Shown here: one piece after another, positions 1-8,390 of the stretch | Layout of the letters: the number at the start of each line of letters is the position of its first letter | Position numbering within the stretch: position 1 is the stretch's first letter | Source: Marinobacterium sp. | GTDB lineage: Bacteria; Pseudomonadota; Gammaproteobacteria; Pseudomonadales; Balneatricaceae | Assembly (NCBI GenBank): GCA_025800125.1 | Contig: JAOXSF010000007.1 | Coordinates: 1-33,789, forward strand | Direction of reading: 5' to 3' | Length of the DNA stretch: 33,789 nt | Notes under the pieces: generated by a model | Seen by the model: only the letters and a program-made list of their open reading frames with translations | Database searches by the model: none | Told to the model about the DNA's origin: nothing | Program-made: the position numbers and the translations under genes

Positions 1-51
1 ACAATTGAAACTCTGCGAGAATATGTGCAGAGCCAAGGCACGCCTGATTAG
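1..51 (+). pseudogene. C-terminal end of a probable IS200/IS605-type transposase (partial at window edge)
   Basis: Sixteen codons are open from the first base and end with a TAG, reading TIETLREYVQSQGTPD. The pattern of a helix with Y-V-x-x-Q followed by G-T-P resembles the C-terminal tail of Y1 transposases that come with IS605-type elements. The stop is followed at once by two small hairpins, as expected of an IS right end. Only the tail is visible, so family assignment is an inference and the rest of the gene lies outside the window. Confidence 0.35.
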
Positions 52-94
52 AACCGCTGCGCGGTTCCCGCTTGTATCCCCGCCCGATTGGGCG
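51..94. repeat. Two hairpins after the transposase tail, possible IS right end
   Basis: Positions 51-57 pair perfectly with 61-67 (7 bp, 3-nt loop), and 81-85 pair with 90-94 (5 bp, GATT loop). Subterminal hairpins directly after the transposase stop are typical of IS200/IS605 ends, but a plain transcription terminator is also possible. The exact element boundary cannot be fixed. Confidence 0.35.
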
Positions 95-157
95 AGGGTT
101 TACGCGGATTTTTGCTAACGGCCTGAAGCGAGTGATAAGCCCCCGGCGCTGACTCGC

Positions 158-2497
158 TCAGCTCAGCTCAGGCAGATGCCTGGTGACGGTCACAGCACGG
201 CTCTGCAATGCCAGCCGCTGCATCCAGTCTGCACTCACCTCACTGACAGGCACTGGTTTACTATACAGATACCCCTGTACAACATCACAATTGAGATCCT
301 GTAGCACCTGTTCAACGGCCTCGTCCTCAACACCTTCCGCGATCACCCTCATACCAAGGCTATGCCCCAGCTGGGTCGCAGCACTGACAATCTGACGACT
401 GCTGGCATCACCGGTTATATCCAGTACAAACTCCTGAGCCAGTTTGATCGTTTCAACGGGTAGCTGCTTAAGATACAGCAGGGACGAAAACCCTGTACCA
501 AAGTCATCAATTGAAAACCGGATACCATGACGAGACAGACTATGTAATGTTTCGCAGACGCTGTCATATTCATTCATAAACAGTGTCTCGGTAATTTCCA
601 GCTCCAGACAATGAGCAGGCAGCCCCGTTTCTTCCAGCACTCTTAAGACTTTTCGTGCAAAGTCAGCATCCACAAACTGCCGTACAGAAACATTTACAGC
701 AACATAGTCAAAGTCCAACCCCTGCATACGCCAGGTACAGGCCTGACGACAAGCTTCTTTCAGCACCCATTCCCCCAGCGCTGAAATCAGCCCGGATTGC
801 TCAGCATGGGAGATAAACTCACCAGGCGGAACACGACCACGCTCAGGATGCAGCCAACGTACCAGCGCTTCGAAACCAACCACCCTGTGTCGCTGCAAAT
901 CAAGCTGAGGCTGGTATTCAAGAAACAGCTGACCACTTTTAATGGCCAGGAGTAGCTGTTCTGTCCAACGAAGGCTACTGGTATCATCCTGCCACATACT
1001 GGCGTTATACAGCATGAAACCGCCGCGTTGCTCACGCTTGGCGTACTTCAGTGCAACCTCTGCCTGCTGCAGACACAGGGTGACCCGCTCCTGCCCATCA
1101 CTCATAACAACACCACCACAAGTCGCTGAAATGACTTGCCGTGAGTTGTCGCTCAGCTGCATGGGGCAACGTACCTCTTCCAGTAATCGCTCGGCAAACG
1201 CTGAAAGCTGTGCTCGCTCACCACGACCACTCTCATGGCCTTGCGGAAGAGGGTTGTCTTCAACGGTACACTTTTCAAACTCGTTTGCATCCAGAGTAAA
1301 GAGTATGGCGAATACATCCCCCCCGATGCGGGCAAGCGCCAAGGGTTCTGGTAATACACTTTTCAGGCGTACACCCATACAGTGCAGAATTTCATTGCCT
1401 GTCTGCTGCCCCCAGAGCTCATTTTTAACACGAAACTCATCCAGCCCGAGTAAAACCAGCCCACAGCCACCCTGCTGGCATTCACACCGCTCCAGTGCTT
1501 GCAGGAAACCGCTGCGATTCAACAGACCCGTCGTCACATCATGGTAAGCAAGAAATTCCAGCCGTGCTTCTGCCTGACGCCGCTGTGCGACTTCTCGCTG
1601 GAGCATGCGGTTCCATAGAAACAACCCCGTCAGCACCAGCAATCCAATGGATAATGCCCCTACCAGCAGATACTCGCGCAACTGCGCAAGGTCAACCCGG
1701 GCACTGTCAGAGGGGCTACTCCAGCGCGCCTGAATCGTTTCAATCTGCGCAGAAGACAGGCTATCCAGTGCTTTTTGCAAGATGCCCGTCAAGACAGGCC
1801 AGTCATTACGCCCCGCCATGGAAATTGCGTAGTCATAACCAAGCGAGCCACTTAGCGCCACATTATGCAGCCCTGCTTCATAAGCATATTTATAAGCCGA
1901 AGCCGCGGTTGCAGCAGCTCCCCGCACCTGCCCGGCAGTCAGCATATTGAATGCTTCTGCAGACGAGCGAGCTTTTACCAGGTTTATATCTGGATAATGG
2001 GTATGCACATACTCAGAAACCGCAGAGCCTTCCGTGACAGCAAAGCGCTCTCCGGAAAAGAGCGCCAGAGAGTTCAGAGGCTCATCACCTGCACGCACAA
2101 AGATATTGTTACTGACGTAGTTATAGGGGCTGGTAAAGGAAAGGAAAGTTTCACGTTCGGCAGTGCGGGAAGCTGCATAGACAATATCAATTTCGCGAGC
2201 TCTGGCCATACGCATCATATCACCGTAACTGGGTGCAAGAACGCGCTCAAATTCAACCCCCAGAGCAGCTTCTACTGCATCCAGGTACTCAATAGCCAGA
2301 CCTTCAAGCTTGCCATGCTCATTCAGATATGCCTGCTGCGGCGGTACTTCAGCAATTCCGACACGTAACGTGTTGTTCTGCTGTTGCAGCCACAATCTTT
2401 CTGACTCGGTCAGGGTGGCCGCAGCTTCGGTAAAGCCCGGCATACAGGCCAGAAAAAAGATAACGAAAACGACCAGCACTCGACAAACCCCGAACAA
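158..2497 (-). CDS. Periplasmic-sensor GGDEF/EAL protein, probable c-di-GMP phosphodiesterase
   Basis: A 779-residue membrane protein. Residues 1-25 form a signal peptide, residues about 35-262 an SBP_bac_3-type solute-binding domain placed in the periplasm, and residues about 276-296 a membrane helix. A GGDEF domain (about 312-500) and an EAL domain (about 510-750) lie in the cytoplasm. The GGDEF signature reads GGDVF (392-396), so the catalytic Glu is lost and cyclase activity is unlikely. The EAL side keeps EALVRW (543), Asn602, ELEITE (632), DDFG (664), a Lys at 685 and EGVE (721), which supports phosphodiesterase activity. KLA replaces the usual KID after the lysine. The start used here is a TTG; a GTG at 2479 behind a GGGG stretch would give an equally good signal peptide. 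Ligand is unknown, perhaps an amino acid. Confidence 0.9.
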   Translation of the reverse strand: MFGVCRVLVVFVIFFLACMPGFTEAAATLTESERLWLQQQNNTLRVGIAEVPPQQAYLNEHGKLEGLAIEYLDAVEAALGVEFERVLAPSYGDMMRMARAREIDIVYAASRTAERETFLSFTSPYNYVSNNIFVRAGDEPLNSLALFSGERFAVTEGSAVSEYVHTHYPDINLVKARSSAEAFNMLTAGQVRGAAATAASAYKYAYEAGLHNVALSGSLGYDYAISMAGRNDWPVLTGILQKALDSLSSAQIETIQARWSSPSDSARVDLAQLREYLLVGALSIGLLVLTGLFLWNRMLQREVAQRRQAEARLEFLAYHDVTTGLLNRSGFLQALERCECQQGGCGLVLLGLDEFRVKNELWGQQTGNEILHCMGVRLKSVLPEPLALARIGGDVFAILFTLDANEFEKCTVEDNPLPQGHESGRGERAQLSAFAERLLEEVRCPMQLSDNSRQVISATCGGVVMSDGQERVTLCLQQAEVALKYAKREQRGGFMLYNASMWQDDTSSLRWTEQLLLAIKSGQLFLEYQPQLDLQRHRVVGFEALVRWLHPERGRVPPGEFISHAEQSGLISALGEWVLKEACRQACTWRMQGLDFDYVAVNVSVRQFVDADFARKVLRVLEETGLPAHCLELEITETLFMNEYDSVCETLHSLSRHGIRFSIDDFGTGFSSLLYLKQLPVETIKLAQEFVLDITGDASSRQIVSAATQLGHSLGMRVIAEGVEDEAVEQVLQDLNCDVVQGYLYSKPVPVSEVSADWMQRLALQSRAVTVTRHLPELS

Positions 2498-2511
2498 CAG
2501 ACTGAAGCGTC

Positions 2512-2517
2512 ATTATA
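2512..2517 (-). promoter_or_regulatory. Candidate -10 box for the GGDEF/EAL gene
   Basis: A perfect TATAAT lies on the minus strand inside an AT-rich stretch, 14 bases before the TTG start. No convincing -35 hexamer sits 17 bases upstream. The short implied leader favours the downstream GTG start at 2479. Confidence 0.35.
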
Positions 2518-2613
2518 CGAAGTCACGCTTAAATATATATTGTAATATCACTCAGTAAACGATTCTTTTGATATAACACCAACCGTTCAGCTGGCCGCTT
2601 CGCACCAGCTTCA

Positions 2614-2739
2614 TCAACCCATAAAGCCTGATAGCCCCTGCCAGATGAACAGGGCTACAAGCGCAGCCATCACCATTGCAATACGCGTAATCAGGCAACG
2701 TTTACATACTTTACGGGGCTTTTTCTGATTACCGGACAT
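2614..2739 (-). CDS. Small single-span membrane protein, 41 residues
   Basis: This short ORF begins MSGNQKKPRK and starts three bases after the yciH stop, preceded by a G-rich/GAG ribosome site. A basic N-terminus with two cysteines (CKRC, residues 12-15) is followed by one hydrophobic helix (about 18-40). The basic-then-hydrophobic layout predicts an N-in single-pass inner-membrane peptide. Its tight spacing suggests co-transcription with yciH. I do not recognise the family; a CxxC-like pair before a membrane helix is the only motif. Coding status rests on position and composition only. Confidence 0.55.
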   Translation of the reverse strand: MSGNQKKPRKVCKRCLITRIAMVMAALVALFIWQGLSGFMG

Positions 2740-2742
2740 GTC

Positions 2743-3120
2743 TCAACCCCCAGCCAGTCGAACGTTAAAGCCCTGCTTCTCCAATGCTTCTTTCAGACGC
2801 TCTCGATGATCTCCCTGAATTTCCAGCACTCCATCTTTCAGGCTGCCGCCGGTTCCACATACTTTTTTCAGCTGCTTGAGCAACGGTTTTAATTCCGCAT
2901 CTGTGCGCGCAATACCATGAATTGTGGTCACACCCTTGCCTTTACGCCCGGCAGTTTCACGACGAATTCGCACCACACCATCCAGTGCAGCAATACGTTG
3001 CTGTTCAGCCAGCTGATCACAAATGCAATCATCCAGCGGTTGCTGACACTCAGGACACAACCGCCCGTGCTCTGTTGAAAACACCAGACCACCAAGCTGT
3101 TCGGAAAGGGATTTTGCCAT
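2743..3120 (-). CDS. yciH: SUI1/eIF1-family translation factor YciH
   Basis: A 125-residue protein of the bacterial SUI1 family, related to eukaryotic eIF1 and thought to influence start-codon fidelity in initiation. The N-terminus has two Cys pairs (CPEC near 18 and CICD near 28) that could bind a metal. The SUI1 core runs from about 45 to 120 and includes the basic GRKGKGVTTI stretch and the GTGGSLKDG loop that contacts the ribosome. Length is slightly greater than E. coli YciH (108). The ATG start precedes the conserved region properly. The next gene downstream is the small membrane ORF three bases away. Confidence 0.92.
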   Translation of the reverse strand: MAKSLSEQLGGLVFSTEHGRLCPECQQPLDDCICDQLAEQQRIAALDGVVRIRRETAGRKGKGVTTIHGIARTDAELKPLLKQLKKVCGTGGSLKDGVLEIQGDHRERLKEALEKQGFNVRLAGG

Positions 3121-3537
3121 CGCTATTACGCCTCATATCTGAATAATCGCTGCTGGCCACCAGCTTTACTGCGTCAGGCCAGCGGCGTAATTGTCTGTCA
3201 TCCCACAAATAAAATCGAGTGCCCTCACCGCCACCCACCAGGCGCTTATTATCTGATCAGGCGCCAACAAATCACCGAAACATGCCTCCAGATACCGATC
3301 AGCCCTACGGTACAGATTAAAAGCGCACGTCTGGGAAATGCACACCCGATAAGCCTTATGCTAGCGGCAGTGATCAGCAGCAACCAAGCCTCAAAAATAC
3401 CTCAAAATCAGTAAATATCAGCTCTATCTTACTGCTTACGACTGTATTCCATCAGCTTTCTGCTAATTCTTTAGATGTAGAAAACATGATGCTTAAAGCA
3501 AAGCCATAGAGACCGTCCAGCTACAGGTGATTGTCCG
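3121..3537. other. Intergenic region between divergent yciH and the HvfC-like gene
   Basis: About 417 bases with stop codons in most frames. It should hold the two divergent promoters, but I see no strong sigma-70 box pair. A minus-strand reading frame (to 3238) runs into yciH from upstream with protein-like composition, but it has no ribosome site or recognisable motif. A good ribosome site (AGGTGA) lies seven bases before the gene at 3538. Confidence 0.5.
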
Positions 3538-4317
3538 ATGAAGTTATCAAAAATTCAGTCGCGCTTCAGTGAAGCTATTTCCCGCAAGGACCCTTCCGTG
3601 CTGATTCAGCCTCCTGTTGAACTGGAGTTCGAGCCAGAACGCAGTCAAGCTGTTTACAATACCCTGGACAGTGACGACGGTTTACAGGCATTAAAGCAAA
3701 GCTTTCCGGTTATCAATCGCCTGGTGGGCGATGACTATTTCGAGACCCTGGCGGGGGAATACTGTCGGCACTACCCAGCTGAATCTGACGACATACTGCG
3801 CTTTGGTGACCGCTTCCCATTGTTACTGCTCAAACTGAGCATTGAGCGCCGCGAGCTGGATAAATTGCGCTTCCTGCCCGAACTGGCTCGCCTTGAATGG
3901 CTGATCCAGATGGCTTATTTTGCTGATCGTGACAGCACCTTTGACTTTGATGCGCTGGCCTCAGTCCCGATGCAACAGCAACCCCAGATTATTTTTACCC
4001 TCAGCCATGCACTTAACCTGATGTTCAGTGACTGGCCTGTCTTCGAGATCTGGCGGGCCCACCAGCATGGTGCGCAAACATTACCTTCGGCATCGTTAAG
4101 CCTGGATGGCGGCCAGGAGTGGCTCTGTATCTACCGCGACGCTGAGCAACCGGTTGTGGAAACCGTACCAACTGAAATTGCATCGGTACTGGGTGAGATG
4201 ATGCAGGGGCATTGTCTGGGAGAGCTGGCCTGTCATTGTGCTGAGATTGATCATTACCTGCCTGAAATGGTGCGCCATGGCTGGCTCAGTGGCTTCTACC
4301 TGGATCAGGCGGCCTGA
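3538..4317 (+). CDS. HvfC/BufC-family (DUF2063) putative DNA-binding protein
   Basis: A 259-residue soluble protein. Residues about 8-110 match the PF09836 pattern: an R-x-x-VYxxL segment, the F-P-V-I-x-R-L-V-G-x-x-[YF]-F block (near 56-70), and a second half with LP-x-L-A-R-L-E-W (near 115-123). Family members normally sit in buf/hvf-type gene clusters beside DUF692 (BufB/HvfB) and a small metal-binding precursor peptide. None of those partners is present here, so this copy is an orphan. It converges with the histidine kinase gene, with a hairpin between them. The function is unknown; the DNA-binding label comes from the family name and is not seen in the sequence. Confidence 0.75.
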   Translation: MKLSKIQSRFSEAISRKDPSVLIQPPVELEFEPERSQAVYNTLDSDDGLQALKQSFPVINRLVGDDYFETLAGEYCRHYPAESDDILRFGDRFPLLLLKLSIERRELDKLRFLPELARLEWLIQMAYFADRDSTFDFDALASVPMQQQPQIIFTLSHALNLMFSDWPVFEIWRAHQHGAQTLPSASLSLDGGQEWLCIYRDAEQPVVETVPTEIASVLGEMMQGHCLGELACHCAEIDHYLPEMVRHGWLSGFYLDQAA

Positions 4318-4319
4318 CC

Positions 4320-4344
4320 GACCGGGCTGATAGCCAGCCCGGTC
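4320..4344. terminator. Hairpin between convergent genes, probable terminator
   Basis: Bases 4320-4328 pair perfectly with 4336-4344 (9 GC-rich bp, 7-nt loop), right after the HvfC-like stop. No T tract follows on either strand, so this would be a weak or factor-assisted terminator. Confidence 0.45.
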
Positions 4345-4363
4345 TGCCACAATACAGCGATTA

Positions 4364-6394
4364 TTAAAGATCACCCGCTACCGCTGTACTTTTTCCAGTA
4401 TTTTCAGCGCTTACTTTCTGATCTGCCGCCAGAGCTGACCTTACATCCGGGGCCAGAGCTGGCTGCGCACCTGTAACCCGATGTGATTTTCCGGCCACTC
4501 GCTGTATTGCTGGCAACCTTACTGTTACACAGGTTCCCTTACCCTGCTCACTTTGTAGTTCAATACTGCCATGGCAACTGGTAATAATGTTGTGACTGAT
4601 TGACAACCCCAACCCCGCACCTTTACCAACAGGTCGCGTCGTATAGAATGGAGTAAAAACCCGCCCCAGATCAGCCTCAGCAATACCACTGCCATTATCT
4701 TCAACCTGCAATACGACATCCTCCTTATCAACCCAGGCCTGAATCCGCAAATGCTCACGATCAGGCAGCGATTCCATCGCCTGAATCGCATTGCGCAGCA
4801 AGTGCAGTACAACCTGGTCAAGCTGCGCCTGTACAGCACGGATTGGCGGTAATGGGGACAGCGCCGTTTCAACCTTAGCCAATGGCTTAAGGTCGGCATC
4901 AAGGGCTGTCAGTGCCGATGAGATACAACGGGTCAGATCAACTTCACTCAGTCGTTCCTGATTGCTGTCAGAAAAGGTTTTCAAAGCAGCAATAATGCGT
5001 TCGATACGCTCAATACCTTCATGGGACTCATCCAGAAGATCAGGTAAATCTTCCAGCAAATAGACAAGATCGTCCTGTTGTTCAGCCTTTGCCAGAGCTG
5101 AGCGCACCCGTTCTGCCAGCGCCGGATCATCCCGATGCTGACACCAGTCAGATAACAGTGATCGCAGTATGCGAATATAGCCGTCGAGTGTAGCAATATT
5201 ACTTTTTACAAACCCGAGCGGGTTGTTCACTTCATGCGCTACACCAGCGGACAATGTACCGATACTGGCCATACGCTCACTCTGGATCAGGCGGGCCTGC
5301 TGGGCATTCAGATCATTCATCAGTCCTTCCAGCTGCTGATTTCTCAGCTGCAATACACGCTCACGCTTGTGCATGCTGGCAGCCAGCCAGCGCACATTTT
5401 GTTCCAGTTGATAAAGCTCACGGGGTAATCGTGCAGACAGGTGGCTGATACGATGATGATGTAAAGCTGCATGATCCCCCGCTGTAAATGCGCTAACAGC
5501 CTGCTGAAGTTTTTGCACCGGCACCACCAGCCAGTAACGCCCCAACAGATAACTGACGCCGCCCAGCAACACCCCAACCAGACCACCCAATAGTAATAGC
5601 TCCTGCACAACTCCGCTGAACGGCCGATCAAGTACATCCGGGCTAAGCTCATAGTGCAACGTAACATTGAGTTCTGGCCAGGCATAACTCAGCCCTTGAG
5701 CATAAGGCAACGGCGTACCAAAACTGGCTAGTAACAGGCCATTACGTTGCAGGCGCAGATGAGCATCCTGGAAGTATCCACCGGGCGCAAGCATCCGCTC
5801 CATCTCCTGCACGGGTATTTCGGCCAGCAACACTGCAACCCCCTGACCTTCATGACGTACAAGTACAGCAAGCTGCCACAATGCCTGCGCTGTCGAACCA
5901 ACCAGCCGCACAACCTGCTCGTTCTCAAGCAACTGGCGATATACAGTTTCAGATAACACGGGCAATGGACGCGAAACAATCTGCTGATCGGCCAATAGCT
6001 GCCCTTCCATATCGAACAGATACAGAGCGGTGGGTACTTCCGGCAGATGAATATTGCGCAGCTGCCGCACAATATGCTGATCCTGCGTAAGCACCGGTAC
6101 AATCAATTCGGTGGCACTATTGGTCAATTCAGTGGCGCTATTGGTCAACGCAGTAGCGCTATTGGTCAAAGCGGACTGACGATCTGCCAGCCAATTCCGT
6201 AAAATCTGTTGCAGCAGCGTAGCTTCACGCTCCAGCATGGCTGTTTGTGTCTGTTCAAGCGAGCTACGCAAGTGCCCGGCAACCAGCAAGACACTGAGCA
6301 ACGACAGAATACTGATTGCCAGTATACTGAGCCGCACCAGATACCCGGCCAGACTGACACGCTGTTGCGCTGGACGAGATTCGTCCTCAGTCAT
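4364..6394 (-). CDS. Sensor histidine kinase with two membrane spans
   Basis: A 676-residue membrane kinase. The first membrane helix is at about 18-41, a periplasmic sensing region covers about 42-262, the second helix is at about 263-287, and a HAMP-like and coiled linker follows. The H-box reads AGVAHEVNNPLGF with His387 as phosphoacceptor. The ATPase domain has an N-box (LLRNAIQAM, 532-540), a G1 box (DNGSGI, 566-571) and a G2 box (GKGAGLGLSI, 590-599). The start at 6394 overlaps the response-regulator stop by 8 bases (ATGACTGA), which implies translational coupling; the longer frame upstream merely reads through the regulator gene. Residues 75-96 hold a seven-residue repeat. The C-terminal 45 residues beyond the ATPase domain are Ala-rich. 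Signal unknown. Confidence 0.92.
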   Translation of the reverse strand: MTEDESRPAQQRVSLAGYLVRLSILAISILSLLSVLLVAGHLRSSLEQTQTAMLEREATLLQQILRNWLADRQSALTNSATALTNSATELTNSATELIVPVLTQDQHIVRQLRNIHLPEVPTALYLFDMEGQLLADQQIVSRPLPVLSETVYRQLLENEQVVRLVGSTAQALWQLAVLVRHEGQGVAVLLAEIPVQEMERMLAPGGYFQDAHLRLQRNGLLLASFGTPLPYAQGLSYAWPELNVTLHYELSPDVLDRPFSGVVQELLLLGGLVGVLLGGVSYLLGRYWLVVPVQKLQQAVSAFTAGDHAALHHHRISHLSARLPRELYQLEQNVRWLAASMHKRERVLQLRNQQLEGLMNDLNAQQARLIQSERMASIGTLSAGVAHEVNNPLGFVKSNIATLDGYIRILRSLLSDWCQHRDDPALAERVRSALAKAEQQDDLVYLLEDLPDLLDESHEGIERIERIIAALKTFSDSNQERLSEVDLTRCISSALTALDADLKPLAKVETALSPLPPIRAVQAQLDQVVLHLLRNAIQAMESLPDREHLRIQAWVDKEDVVLQVEDNGSGIAEADLGRVFTPFYTTRPVGKGAGLGLSISHNIITSCHGSIELQSEQGKGTCVTVRLPAIQRVAGKSHRVTGAQPALAPDVRSALAADQKVSAENTGKSTAVAGDL
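6103..6168 (-). repeat. 21-bp in-frame tandem repeat in the kinase sensor region
   Basis: Three consecutive 21-bp units (6103-6123, 6124-6144, 6145-6165) plus the start of a fourth differ at only a few bases. They encode LTNSATA/LTNSATE heptads in the periplasmic segment directly after the first coiled region. Unit length keeps the frame, so copy-number change would alter linker length without killing the gene. Confidence 0.85.
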
Positions 6395-6824
6395 CTGCCA
6401 CTCCTGCGGCGTGCAATAGCCGGGCAATACTCTGTTGCAACTGCATATTATCAAACGGTTTGGACATGACTTCAGTGGCACCCAAGTCCATTGCTCGCTG
6501 CAATTGGCTATCGGGTAACGCGGACAGAACCAGCACTGGAATTTCAACCAGTGCTGGCTGGTGACGGATATAACGCAGTACATCAAAGCCATTAAGGCCC
6601 GGCATACTAAGATCAAGAATAACCAGTGACGGGATCATTTTTTCCAGCATACAGCCAGCCTGGAAACCATCCTGAGCCACAACGGTATTGCATCGGCTAC
6701 GCCGAAGCGTACGCTGAATGGCCTTCGCCATCGCGCTTTCATCTTCAATAATCAGCACCTGCGCTGCCTGCTGATCTACAACTGATGGGACCGGAGAAAT
6801 CTGAACAGAACCATCGTCAATCAT
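6387..6824 (-). CDS. CheY-like response regulator, single receiver domain
   Basis: A 145-residue stand-alone receiver. After a 20-residue lead it has the acidic pair (IIED, Asp28), the phosphoacceptor Asp71 in VILDLSMPG, Ser101 at the switch position and Lys122 in SKPF. There is no output domain, so it must act through protein contact or pass the phosphate on, as CheY or Spo0F types do. It is the first gene of a pair with the overlapping kinase gene downstream. A near-perfect ribosome site, AAAGGAGG at 6830-6837, sits five bases before the ATG, so high expression relative to the kinase is expected. Confidence 0.93.
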   Translation of the reverse strand: MIDDGSVQISPVPSVVDQQAAQVLIIEDESAMAKAIQRTLRRSRCNTVVAQDGFQAGCMLEKMIPSLVILDLSMPGLNGFDVLRYIRHQPALVEIPVLVLSALPDSQLQRAMDLGATEVMSKPFDNMQLQQSIARLLHAAGVADD

Positions 6825-6919
6825 AACCGCCTCCTTTCGCTGAATATGCCAGTCTTTCTACGTGAACTACTGGTGCAATAACACTTCACGCGAGAAAGGC
6901 ATATCTATCAGATACCAGT

Positions 6920-6944
6920 TTGTCTGGACTATCTTGTCTGGACT
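6920..6944. promoter_or_regulatory. Tandem dyad upstream of the response regulator, candidate operator
   Basis: The 11-mer TTGTCTGGACT occurs at 6920-6930 and again at 6934-6944, giving a 14-base period. Each copy contains the small dyad GTC-TG-GAC. The pair lies about 100 bases upstream of the response-regulator start and just after the photolyase gene. Tandem dyads in a promoter region suggest a regulator site, but the regulator is unknown. Confidence 0.35.
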
Positions 6945-6994
6945 GTCCTGGAAACCTCAACCCCATCAGATATAGCATAACCAGCGAAAGATTC

Positions 6995-8338
6995 TTAAGA
7001 CGATGCGTTTTTATAGCGCTCCAATACAATTTTCCGTGTTGCACTGTAGTCAATAACAGGCTCTGGGCGCAGCCTGCCTTGCGGTAGCCAGCGCTGAATA
7101 AACAAACGCTCAGCATCAAATTTCTGCTGTTGAAGGTGCGGGTTAAAGATGCGGAAATAGGGTGCGGCATCGGCACCAACAGACGCACTCCACTGCCACC
7201 CGCCTCTGTTCGAGGCAAAATCACCATCAATCAGGTGTCGCATAAAAAATTGCTCGCCCAACCGCCAGTCAACCTGTAACAGTTTGGTCAGAAACGCTGC
7301 GCTAAGCATACGTAAACGATTATGCATCCAGCCTGTCCGCAGAAGCTGCTTCATCGCAGCATCAACCAGGTCAAATCCAGTTTCACCCTGACACCAGGCC
7401 TCAAACAATCGAGGATCATTCTGCCACTGTATACGCCGTTCAACCTCTGGCCGGAATGGCTCCCCTCGGCTGATCAGGGGATAATCAACAATCAAATGCC
7501 GGTAAAATTCTCGCCAGATCAACTCATTAAGCCAGCTACCCATCAACCAGCTGTCATCCTGGTATCCCTGCTGCAAAGCCAGCAGACACTGCCGGGGAGA
7601 CAACACGCCACACGTCAGCCAGGGTGAAAGGGTCGAGGTCGCAGGTTGAGCAGGAAAATCTCTGCGCTCAGCATAACGCGCTTCACGTTGCTGCAAAAAA
7701 TGCTGTAGCCGTTGTGCCGCAGCTTCTTCTCCAGCAGGCCAGAGATCGCGACGATAATCAGCATCAAACGGACACGGAGGTAACGGTTGCAGAACAACAC
7801 CAACTGCCGGTTGTACCGCTGGCCGTGGTATCAAGGAGGGGTAATGCTGGAGTAAAAAGGTGCGCCAGCGGCGAGCAAAGGGGGTGAACACCTTAAACGG
7901 CTGCCCCTGGCCAGTGCGCAACTGCTGCGGCGCAATAATCAGGTCGCCACATGCCTGGGCATCACAATCAATACCCTGTGACTGAAACAGCGAAATAACA
8001 GTTTCGTCACGCTGCAATTCATGCAGGGGCCATTCCCTGTTGAAATGCAGACTATCAACGTTCAACGACTGCGCCAGAGTCAGTAATGCAGGCCCACAAC
8101 TGGCATAGTCAGTTAATGACAGCACCTGTAATGGGATATGGTAATCTGCCAGCTCATCGGCAAGCAGTTTTAGATTATCCCACCAGAACGCCAATCTTGC
8201 GGGGGCATCATCATGCTGTCGCCACTGATCAGGGGTCAGGGTCACCACAGCCGTAACCCCCTGTTGTGGCTGTGCTGCATTAAAAAGGGCCGGGTTATCC
8301 CTGACCCTGAGATCATTACGAAACCAGACCAGTTTCAT
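6995..8338 (-). CDS. phrB: Class I CPD deoxyribodipyrimidine photolyase
   Basis: A 447-residue DNA photolyase that repairs UV-made cyclobutane pyrimidine dimers with blue light and FADH-. The N-terminal antenna domain starts MKLVWFRNDLRVRDN, typical of the family. The FAD-binding helical domain begins near residue 200 and carries WLNELIWREFYRHL, the GxTGFDLVDAAM segment, WMHNRLRM, and the strongly conserved NRGGWQW/ADAAPYFRIFNP region near 370-395. Length fits class I enzymes (E. coli 472). It lies 52 bases after the DUF523-DUF1722 gene on the same strand and is the third gene behind the sigma factor. A 6-4 photolyase or cryptochrome is less likely given the close fit to PhrB motifs. Confidence 0.95.
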   Translation of the reverse strand: MKLVWFRNDLRVRDNPALFNAAQPQQGVTAVVTLTPDQWRQHDDAPARLAFWWDNLKLLADELADYHIPLQVLSLTDYASCGPALLTLAQSLNVDSLHFNREWPLHELQRDETVISLFQSQGIDCDAQACGDLIIAPQQLRTGQGQPFKVFTPFARRWRTFLLQHYPSLIPRPAVQPAVGVVLQPLPPCPFDADYRRDLWPAGEEAAAQRLQHFLQQREARYAERRDFPAQPATSTLSPWLTCGVLSPRQCLLALQQGYQDDSWLMGSWLNELIWREFYRHLIVDYPLISRGEPFRPEVERRIQWQNDPRLFEAWCQGETGFDLVDAAMKQLLRTGWMHNRLRMLSAAFLTKLLQVDWRLGEQFFMRHLIDGDFASNRGGWQWSASVGADAAPYFRIFNPHLQQQKFDAERLFIQRWLPQGRLRPEPVIDYSATRKIVLERYKNASS

Positions 8339-8390
8339 CGTATCAGCAATCCTTTTCGTCTGTTTGTTGCCATCAAGTCTGTGGACATGT

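Noticed and set aside
3050-3238. Minus-strand frame entering yciH from upstream
   Set aside because: It overlaps the conserved yciH N-terminus in another frame, starts with GTG and lacks a ribosome site.
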